Source: Acinetobacter albensis (GTDB taxonomy: Bacteria > Pseudomonadota > Gammaproteobacteria > Pseudomonadales > Moraxellaceae). Taken from it: DNA of 64,000 nucleotides. Where the stretch lies: NCBI RefSeq assembly GCF_900095025.1, contig NZ_FMBK01000003.1, positions 124,001 through 188,000 of the forward strand. Direction: 5' to 3'. The notes below the pieces were generated by a model. The model was not told the DNA's origin and did no database searches. It saw nothing but the letters and a program-made list of their open reading frames with translations. Position 1 is the first letter of the stretch. Every line of letters starts with the position of its first letter. The position numbers and the translations under genes are program-made. Of this stretch, positions 58,007-64,000 are shown piece after piece.

Positions 58007-59914
58007 ATGGCCTATATTACGTTAAGGGATGTCCAACTCGCATTTGGCGGACCGTCCCTGCTCGACGGCGCGACCTTTAATTTGGAACGCGGTGAACGAG
58101 TGTGTTTGATTGGCCGTAACGGTGAAGGTAAGTCTACTTTACTTAAACTCATTGAGGGAAGTTTACTGCCAGATCGTGGTGAAGTTTCTATTCAAAATGG
58201 CATCACCATTTCCATGCTGGCGCAAGATGTACCGATGGATTCGGGTAAAGTGGCCGATATTGTGGCCGATGGTGCGGGTGAAGCAGCGACTGTGCTTAAA
58301 GCCTATCATGAAGCCAGTGATGCCTGCGTGCTCGGTGATATGGAAGCCTGTGACCGCATGGGCAACCTGCAACACAAGCTCGATCAAGTCGATGGCTGGG
58401 CTTTAGAAAATAAGGTTAACTCTATTTTAAGCAAAATGGGACTTGATCCAGATGCTGATTTAGCCGATTTATCAGGTGGTCGTAAGCGTCGTGTATTGCT
58501 TGCACGTGCTTTACTGACTCAACCCGATGTTTTGTTACTCGACGAGCCCACCAACCATTTGGACGTAGAAAGTATCGAATGGTTAGAAAAATTCCTGCTC
58601 GATCAGAATAATCTGACACTTTTATTTATCTCGCATGACCGTTCATTTGTTGACAGCATTGCCACACGTATTGTTGAACTTGATCGTGGTAATTTACGCA
58701 GCTATGAAGGTAACTATTCACGCTATCTCGAATTAAAAGCGCAGCAAATGGAAGCCGAAGAAAAGCAAAATGCTTTATTTGATAAACGTTTAGCTGAAGA
58801 AGAGGTCTGGATTCGTCAAGGCATTAAAGCACGTCGTACTCGTAATGAAGGGCGTGTACGTGCATTAAAAGATTTACGTGAAGAGTCAAGAGCGCGCCGT
58901 TCACAGCAAGGCAAAGTGAGCATGGCGACTCAAGATGCCAATCGTTCAGGTAAATTGGTCTTTGATATTGAAAATCTGAGTGTTGCTTTTGGCGACCAAG
59001 AGCCGATTATCAAAGATTTTTCTGCATTGGTACTTCGTGGCGACCGTATTGGTTTAGTCGGTGACAATGGCGTGGGTAAAACCACATTAATTAAAGCCAT
59101 TTTGGGTGAACTTGAACATGGCGGTACTGTGAAAACAGGTACGCAGCTTGAAGTCGCTTATTTTGACCAATTGCGTAATGCACTTGATCTGGAAAAATCG
59201 GTTAAAGACAACATTTCTGAAGGTTCAGACTTTGTTGATGTCAATGGTGGTCGCCGTCATATTTACAGCTATCTTCAAGACTTCTTATTCTCCCCTGAAC
59301 GTGCACGCACACCGGTCAAAGCTTTATCGGGTGGTGAACGCAATCGTATTCTTCTTGCAAAATTATTGCTTAAACCATCGAATTTAATTGTCATGGATGA
59401 GCCAACCAATGACTTGGATATGGTGACTTTAGAGCTATTAGAAGAAATGCTCGGTGGCTACAAAGGTACTTTACTTTTAATCTCACATGACCGTGCGTTT
59501 ATGGACAATGTGGTGACATCAACTTGGGTTTTTGATGGTAAAGGCCATATCGATGAATATATTGGGGGTTATCAGGATTATTTAGAACAACGTCCTGATC
59601 AAACTGCGGTTGATCAAAAGAGTGATGTAAAAAAAGCCTTGGCCAAAGCTGAAGCAGCCGCTGCCGCAGCGGCACCGAAAAAAGTCAAACTCAGCTATAA
59701 AGATCAGCGTGCTTTAGAGCAATTACCTGCTGAAATGGAAGCTTTAGAGAAAGAACAAGTAGATATCAATGCAAAACTTGCTGATGGTACTTTATTTGTT
59801 TCAGACAATGCTCAAGCCATGCAACTTTCCGCACGTTTGAGCGCAATCGATGAGGCGCTTTTAGAAAAACTTGAGCGCTGGGATGAATTAGAAAAGTTAA
59901 CGCAAGGTCATTAA
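58007..59914 (+). CDS. uup: ABC-F ATPase Uup
   Basis: 635 residues from the ATG at 58007 (MAYITLRDVQLAFGG), with AGGA 6 nt upstream. An in-frame start at 57962 is rejected. Two ABC domains: Walker A GRNGEGKS (36-43) with LSGGRKRRV, and GDNGVGKT with LSGGERNRI, joined by a charged linker. The C-terminal coiled coil (about 565-635) is typical of Uup and binds DNA in E. coli. No transmembrane segments. ABC-F proteins act on the ribosome, and Uup also limits transposon excision and branched-DNA problems. Confidence 0.93.
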   Translation: MAYITLRDVQLAFGGPSLLDGATFNLERGERVCLIGRNGEGKSTLLKLIEGSLLPDRGEVSIQNGITISMLAQDVPMDSGKVADIVADGAGEAATVLKAYHEASDACVLGDMEACDRMGNLQHKLDQVDGWALENKVNSILSKMGLDPDADLADLSGGRKRRVLLARALLTQPDVLLLDEPTNHLDVESIEWLEKFLLDQNNLTLLFISHDRSFVDSIATRIVELDRGNLRSYEGNYSRYLELKAQQMEAEEKQNALFDKRLAEEEVWIRQGIKARRTRNEGRVRALKDLREESRARRSQQGKVSMATQDANRSGKLVFDIENLSVAFGDQEPIIKDFSALVLRGDRIGLVGDNGVGKTTLIKAILGELEHGGTVKTGTQLEVAYFDQLRNALDLEKSVKDNISEGSDFVDVNGGRRHIYSYLQDFLFSPERARTPVKALSGGERNRILLAKLLLKPSNLIVMDEPTNDLDMVTLELLEEMLGGYKGTLLLISHDRAFMDNVVTSTWVFDGKGHIDEYIGGYQDYLEQRPDQTAVDQKSDVKKALAKAEAAAAAAAPKKVKLSYKDQRALEQLPAEMEALEKEQVDINAKLADGTLFVSDNAQAMQLSARLSAIDEALLEKLERWDELEKLTQGH

Positions 59915-59931
59915 TTGATCTGTTTAAACTG

Positions 59932-59964
59932 GGCATCTGTAGAAATATCTACAGATGCCTTTTT
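59932..59964 (+). terminator. Intrinsic terminator after uup
   Basis: GGCATCTGTAGA/TCTACAGATGCC, perfect 12-bp stem, loop AATA, then five T. Confidence 0.93.
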
Positions 59965-60025
59965 ATTTTGAAAATAGGTTCATGTACACTGCATGAATGT
60001 CTGCCTAAGGTCACAGCATTTCAAA

Positions 60026-60964
60026 ATGAGTAAAACGCCCAAATATCAGCCTGATGAATTTCAATGGTCTTTTTTGTTGCCACAATATTGGGGCATCTGG
60101 ATTGGGATTGTCTTTTTGATGATATTGGCCATTTTACCTTGGGCACTGCAACATCGTCTGGCTTCGGCATTAGGTAATATTGCATTTAAATATTTGAAAT
60201 CACGTCGCAAAACGGCTATTCGGAATCTAGAGTTATGCTTTCCAGAATGGACAAATGATCAAGTTCAGGCAAACACCCGACAGGTTTTCATCGATCAAAT
60301 GATCGGCATTTTTGAAACTTTAAATGCTTGGTATTCTCCAGAATGGTTTAAGGGTCGTGTCAGTATTCAAGGATTAGAACATCTACAAAATGCGCAAGCA
60401 GGAGGCCAAGGCGTTTTACTGATCGGACTTCACTCGACCTTACTTGATGCAGGCGGTTACTTATGTGCACAGTATTTTGATCCTGATATTGTCTATCGTC
60501 CACAAAACAATCCATTATTAGACATGCTGATTTATCGTTGTCGCGCCAGCATTTATGCCCATCAAATTGACCATGATGATATGCGTGGGTTAGTACGACA
60601 TTTAAAAAATGGACGCGCCATTTGGTATAGTCCAGACCAAGATTTCGGCTTAAAACAAGGAGTCATGGCACCATTTTTTGGTGTTCCTGCGGCGACCGTA
60701 ACGGCACATCGGCGTTTACTCAAAATGTCTAAAGCAGTCGCCATTCCTTTGTATTTTTATCGTCATGGAGATATCAAAAATCCGCAATATTCAGTGTTAC
60801 TTCAACCTGCGTTAGACAATATGCCCAGCGATAATGAATTACAGGATGCGATAAGAACCAATCAGTTTTTTGAACAACATTTGAGAATTGCCCCAACACA
60901 ATATATGTGGTTTCACCGTCGCTTTAAAACTCGTCCTGAAGGATACGACAAGATTTATAAATAG
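60026..60964 (+). CDS. Lipid A acyltransferase of the LpxL/LpxM family
   Basis: 312 residues from MSKTPKYQPDEFQWSFLLPQ. An ATG at 59993 would add 11 residues of low plausibility. One N-terminal transmembrane helix (about 22-42), then the HtrB/MsbB acyltransferase domain with the H-x4-D motif at His136-Asp141 (GLHSTLLDAGG). It adds a secondary acyl chain (laurate in most Acinetobacter) to lipid A at the inner membrane. I cannot decide between LpxL and LpxM. It is followed 33 nt later by a glycosyltransferase, consistent with a lipooligosaccharide locus. Confidence 0.88.
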   Translation: MSKTPKYQPDEFQWSFLLPQYWGIWIGIVFLMILAILPWALQHRLASALGNIAFKYLKSRRKTAIRNLELCFPEWTNDQVQANTRQVFIDQMIGIFETLNAWYSPEWFKGRVSIQGLEHLQNAQAGGQGVLLIGLHSTLLDAGGYLCAQYFDPDIVYRPQNNPLLDMLIYRCRASIYAHQIDHDDMRGLVRHLKNGRAIWYSPDQDFGLKQGVMAPFFGVPAATVTAHRRLLKMSKAVAIPLYFYRHGDIKNPQYSVLLQPALDNMPSDNELQDAIRTNQFFEQHLRIAPTQYMWFHRRFKTRPEGYDKIYK

Positions 60965-60997
60965 ATTACTTCCCACCCAGCTTGAAGAGAACTTTTC

Positions 60998-62104
60998 ATG
61001 AAAATTATGCAACTTCTTCCTGAATTAAACAGTGGCGGCGTTGAACGTGGCACACTCGAAATTGCACGCGCATTGGTGGATGCAGGACATGAATCGTTGG
61101 TGGTTTCAAATGGAGGACGGATGGTATCTCAACTTGAAGCTGAGGGTTCACAACACTTCACTTTGGCCATTCATAAAAAATCTATAACGAGTCTTTGGCA
61201 AATTCGCCCCTTACGCAGACTCATTGAACAGCATCAACCCGATATTGTGCATGTCCGTTCACGCGTTCCAGCTTGGTTGACCCATTTTGCGCTCAAAGGA
61301 ATACCTTCAGCTCAACGTCCACATTTGGTCTCTACGGTTCATGGTTTTTATTCGATTAATCGTTATAGCGCCATCATGACGCAAGCTGAAAAAGTCATCG
61401 CAGTCTCGGACAGTGTAGTGCAATATATCACCGATCATTACAAAAACTGCCCACCTGAAGATATCGTGCGAATTTATCGCGGTATTTCACCTCAGGAGTT
61501 TCCGCATGGCTATCAACCTTCTGCGCAGTGGCTTGGACAAACCTTTCAATCCTTTCCTGAACTGGAAAATAAGTTTTTAGTCTGTCTCCCTGGGCGGATT
61601 ACGCGCTTAAAAGGACATGAAACACTGATTGAACTGATGCAGCAACTCCACACGCAATATCCGAACGTACATGCGGTGGTGGTCGGCGGTGCAGATGCAA
61701 AAAAACAGACATATTTAGATGAACTAGAAAATACTATTAAAGCAACAGGCTTACGAGAAAATATAACCTTTGTGGGACATCGTTCAGATATTCGAGAATG
61801 GTTGGCTTTGAGTGATGTGGTACTTTCTCTTTCGAATCAGGCAGAAACTTTTGGTCGAACGGCTTTAGAAGCACTCTCGGTAGGAACCCCAGTGATAGGT
61901 TGGAACCGTGGTGGTGTAGCTGAAATTTTATCACAGCTCTATCCACAAGGCTTAATTACCATCAATGACCAAGTTTCACTTTTAAATACGTTGCAACAAC
62001 ATATTGAGCAGCCCCAAAAAGTGCAGCCTGTTAGCATTTTCAGTTTAAAAGCAATGTGTAACCAAACCTTAGAGCTCTATCAATCTTTATTAAACAAAAA
62101 ATAA
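60998..62104 (+). CDS. GT4 glycosyltransferase, probable lipooligosaccharide core enzyme
   Basis: 368 residues, GT-B fold: ELNSGGVERGTLEIARAL (acceptor loop), LVSTVHGFYSINRYS, LVCLPGRITRLKGHETLI (donor domain start) and the E-x7-E motif in AETFGRTALEALSVGTP. It transfers a sugar to the growing core at the cytoplasmic face. It is downstream of a lipid A acyltransferase gene and close to it, which is the main support for a core role. The sugar is unknown. Confidence 0.85.
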   Translation: MKIMQLLPELNSGGVERGTLEIARALVDAGHESLVVSNGGRMVSQLEAEGSQHFTLAIHKKSITSLWQIRPLRRLIEQHQPDIVHVRSRVPAWLTHFALKGIPSAQRPHLVSTVHGFYSINRYSAIMTQAEKVIAVSDSVVQYITDHYKNCPPEDIVRIYRGISPQEFPHGYQPSAQWLGQTFQSFPELENKFLVCLPGRITRLKGHETLIELMQQLHTQYPNVHAVVVGGADAKKQTYLDELENTIKATGLRENITFVGHRSDIREWLALSDVVLSLSNQAETFGRTALEALSVGTPVIGWNRGGVAEILSQLYPQGLITINDQVSLLNTLQQHIEQPQKVQPVSIFSLKAMCNQTLELYQSLLNKK

Positions 62105-62313
62105 ATTCAATATGTTGTCGTATTTTTTTCGAATAATCATTAATGGAAAAGATTGATTAAAACAGTGCCAATAAATCGTCTTTATCTTACCTGTATGCCT
62201 TATGGCTATACATTCACAAGCACGAAACCAGCTATTTAAAACTCAAAATTACGATACTTAAGAATCAAAGTTTTTGTTTAAGTTGTTTTATTCCTATTAT
62301 TTTTAAGAAATTC
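62105..62313. other. Gap between the glycosyltransferase gene and the small-RNA terminator
   Basis: About 210 bp, AT-rich, no gene or clear signal. The small-RNA terminator stem could also stop transcription from the plus-strand glycosyltransferase gene. Confidence 0.4.
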
Positions 62314-62488
62314 TAAAAAATTAAAACCCGAGTTCTGCTTCCTGCAAAACTCGGGTTAATAAGGTTGTGCTTTCAAATCTTATATTTATTGTGCAATTTG
62401 CTATCCATTGCTGCATCATATCCATGATGACTATCCACTTTCAGCATCGTCTTCCTTAAGGGGATTTTCCGTTCCCAACTCCTTGGCT
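62314..62488 (-). ncRNA. Candidate CsrA/RsmA-titrating small RNA (RsmY/RsmZ/CsrB-like)
   Basis: A stretch with no gene, about 175 nt on the minus strand. It holds eight GGA motifs (complement TCC at 62480, 62473, 62468, 62453, 62434, 62421, 62404 and 62340). Three sit in hairpin loops: GGGA/TCCC (62461-62476), CAUCAU-GGAU-AUGAUG (62414-62429) and GCAA/UUGC (62393-62411). A fourth lies in the loop of the closing terminator, whose stem AACCCGAGTT/AACTCGGGTT (62325-62334, 62348-62357) runs into T-rich sequence. A GacA-like site lies about 68 nt upstream of the predicted start. RsmY-type RNAs bind and sequester CsrA/RsmA. Start and ends are inferred: TTTAGA, 16 nt, TAAACT as promoter. Confidence 0.7.
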
Positions 62489-62547
62489 GATGAGTTTAGG
62501 TTAAATGAATGAGCTCTAAATCACTATTCGCAAACGGCCTAAATCAC

Positions 62548-62565
62548 TGTAAGTCATTTCGTACA
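62548..62565 (-). promoter_or_regulatory. GacA-type upstream activating site
   Basis: On the minus strand TGTACG-AAATGA-CTTACA, against the GacA consensus TGTAAG-N6-CTTACA: 11 of 12 defined bases match. It is centred about 68 nt before the predicted small-RNA start, as in the rsmX/Y/Z genes of Pseudomonas, and lies 16 nt after the stop of the hydrolase gene. Confidence 0.65.
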
Positions 62566-62580
62566 TTAATCCAGCGAAGC

Positions 62581-63708
62581 CTAAGAAATTTTTGTAGCTC
62601 CTTGATAATCTTGGATGATTGGGTCAGTTAATCTTTTTTCTTCTCTTTCTGCTTTTTCAATCCCTTCCTGAATGGCCTCTTGTGCTTCTTGTTCATCTGC
62701 ATCCGTTTGTTTTAGAGGTTGTTGCACCTGTTCAAAAACACGTCCAGTTTGTAACACAACGTGCACTGGAAAATGATCGGATCCCATATGGGGTAACCGC
62801 TCCATCTTCACCAAAGCAAAATCTGTACTGTGAAAAACATGATCTAAAGACCAACGTAATAGCGGATAATCGGCATGGAACGTATTGACATAACGTCGTC
62901 CTACACGCGGATCTAACAGACCGCTAATGCGTTGAAAAAGACGCGTGGTTCGTGACCACGCCACATCATTTAAATCACCCATTACAATACAGCTTTCATC
63001 TAAATCTTTAATCTGATCACCGACAATCAGTAGTTCAGCATCACGCAAGGTCGAATCTTTGGCTTCAGTTGGACTAGGAGGTTTTGGATGCAAGCAATAC
63101 AACTGTACAGGTTGTCCTGATCGTAAGATCACCGTAGTATGAATTGAGGGAATTTCATCACTTAAAATAAATTTCACTTCAGTATCTTTTAGCTCTAAAC
63201 GACTATATAAATGCATACCGTATAGGTTATCTAGTGGTACAGGCACACGATAGGGATAATCCTGCTCAATCACAGACAATTCATTCTGCCAACGCTGATC
63301 TGTTTCCAAGGTAAGAACCAAATCTGGCTGATATTTTTGAATTTCCTGAATTAATAGATGGTATTTTTGATTAGGGGTCAGTACATTTGAAACCATTAAT
63401 GAGATTTGCTGATCTGGGTTAAACTGACTTTTACGTACATGTTTTACCTGCTTTTTCCAAATAAACGTATAAGGCAAAACCATTTTGAGTTGATACGCAA
63501 GCGCAGCAATCAAGCCAATCAAAGTAAGTTCACGCCAAAGATCCCACGGCTGATCCCAGACCAGTAATAAAACGAAAGCAACAATACCCAAAACCAAAAT
63601 TTGTAAGCGTGGAAAGTCAGCACCGCGAAACCACCATTCATCACGTGGAATGAGAGACCAAAAAGTCAACCAAATGACAATAACTGCAATTATTTCCACC
63701 CAGACCAT
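62581..63708 (-). CDS. Membrane-bound endonuclease/exonuclease/phosphatase (EEP) family protein
   Basis: 375 residues. Three hydrophobic segments in the first 85 residues, then an EEP catalytic domain: MVSNVLTPNQ, LETDQRW, HPKPPSPTEAKDS, GDLNDVAWS and MGSDHFPVHV, where the Glu, Asp, Asn and His form the metal-dependent active site. A Glu/Gln-rich tail ends the protein. Members hydrolyse nucleic acid or lipid phosphodiesters. With this topology the domain would face the periplasm or cytoplasm, undetermined. It is followed on the same strand by the candidate small RNA. Confidence 0.85.
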   Translation of the reverse strand: MVWVEIIAVIVIWLTFWSLIPRDEWWFRGADFPRLQILVLGIVAFVLLLVWDQPWDLWRELTLIGLIAALAYQLKMVLPYTFIWKKQVKHVRKSQFNPDQQISLMVSNVLTPNQKYHLLIQEIQKYQPDLVLTLETDQRWQNELSVIEQDYPYRVPVPLDNLYGMHLYSRLELKDTEVKFILSDEIPSIHTTVILRSGQPVQLYCLHPKPPSPTEAKDSTLRDAELLIVGDQIKDLDESCIVMGDLNDVAWSRTTRLFQRISGLLDPRVGRRYVNTFHADYPLLRWSLDHVFHSTDFALVKMERLPHMGSDHFPVHVVLQTGRVFEQVQQPLKQTDADEQEAQEAIQEGIEKAEREEKRLTDPIIQDYQGATKIS

Positions 63709-63826
63709 AAAGCCCTACTCTCTTGTATCTTCTATTTTTTGTATTATGTAACAACATTATCAATTTTGTATGTAACATAAACAAGATATTCCGCTCAAGA
63801 ATATTGATGTTTTCGTTGTGTAGGTC

Positions 63827-63854
63827 TTGCAGTTGTGGTCGCTTTTGATACACT
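63827..63854 (+). promoter_or_regulatory. Possible promoter of asd
   Basis: TTGCAG, 16-nt spacer, TACACT, about 41 nt before the asd ATG. A moderate match only. Confidence 0.35.
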
Positions 63855-63894
63855 CAAGCCCCCTTTTATTTTTTACGTACCGAGGCATAGTGGC

Positions 63895-64000
63895 ATGAAA
63901 GTAGGTCTGGTCGGTTGGCGCGGGATGGTTGGTTCTGTCCTCATGCAACGTATGGTTGAAGAGAATGATTTTGCTCATTTTGAGCCATTCTATTTTTCTA
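63895..64000 (+). CDS. asd: Aspartate-semialdehyde dehydrogenase, N-terminal part (runs off the window)
   Basis: The first 35 residues are visible: MKVGLVGWRGMVGSVLMQRM then VEENDFAHFEPFYFS. The GWRGMVGSVLMQRM nucleotide-binding turn is diagnostic for the gammaproteobacterial Asd. It reduces aspartyl phosphate to aspartate semialdehyde for lysine, threonine, methionine and diaminopimelate. GAGG lies 9 nt before the ATG. The gene is open at the window end. Confidence 0.93.
   Translation, partial: MKVGLVGWRGMVGSVLMQRMVEENDFAHFEPFYFS

Overview
The window is an AT-rich (roughly 38-40 % GC by eye) gammaproteobacterial chromosome segment that I assign to Acinetobacter. The evidence is the gene order ndk / rlmN-pilF-rodZ-ispG-hisS-yfgM-bamB / der, the ComEA-type competence protein beside mazG, an acu-type thin-pilus operon, and the codon style. 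There are no insertion sequences, prophage genes, CRISPR arrays, tRNAs or rRNAs, so this is mostly core chromosome with a few accessory patches. The species cannot be fixed from the window.

Layout. 1-12.1 kb (minus strand): the start of pcnB, comEA-mazG, a phosphopantetheinyl transferase, der, the rlmN-to-bamB housekeeping cluster, ndk and iscX. 12.2-18.9 kb (minus): a PAP2 phosphatase plus glycosyltransferase pair, then a four-gene chaperone-usher operon (acuA-D-C-G type) with an intrinsic terminator after the major pilin and a long AT-rich upstream region. 18.9-23.9 kb: a secreted protein of unknown function, then ilvC, ilvH and ilvI, whose leader carries an apparent branched-chain amino acid attenuator. 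23.9-33.8 kb (plus): DUF4124 protein, leuS-lptE-holA, and a MacA-MacB-outer membrane factor export operon behind a strong Fur-box match. 33.9-38.6 kb: an orphan CHAP-like cysteine hydrolase, thyA, folA, DUF4105, META lipoprotein, msrA. 38.7-42.4 kb (minus): tonB-exbB-exbD with a weaker Fur-box match, purU, and a TetR regulator divergent from an aldehyde dehydrogenase. 44-46.4 kb: rpmB-rpmG and a YbaL/KefB antiporter. 46.4-57.9 kb (minus): small unknown proteins, an RRM protein, a UvrD-like helicase, glycerate kinase, a HELLH protein, a NYN-LOTUS protein, topA, a second PIN/NYN-like protein and slyX. 58-64 kb: uup, an LpxL/LpxM-type acyltransferase and a glycosyltransferase (plus), then an EEP-family hydrolase (minus) and the start of asd (plus).

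The most striking unannotated element is at about 62.3-62.57 kb on the minus strand. A GacA-type upstream activating palindrome is followed about 68 nt later by a predicted start of a non-coding transcript of about 175 nt. That transcript carries eight GGA motifs, several in hairpin loops, and ends in a strong intrinsic terminator whose loop also holds a GGA. This is the architecture of the RsmY/RsmZ/CsrB RNAs that titrate CsrA/RsmA. Other regulatory finds are the ilvI leader peptide and attenuator, three perfect DnaA boxes within 49 bp upstream of the glycerate kinase gene, Fur boxes at macA and tonB, perfect palindromes upstream of thyA and between tetR and the aldehyde dehydrogenase gene, and several non-ATG starts (pcnB, ilvI and pilF TTG; the antiporter GTG).
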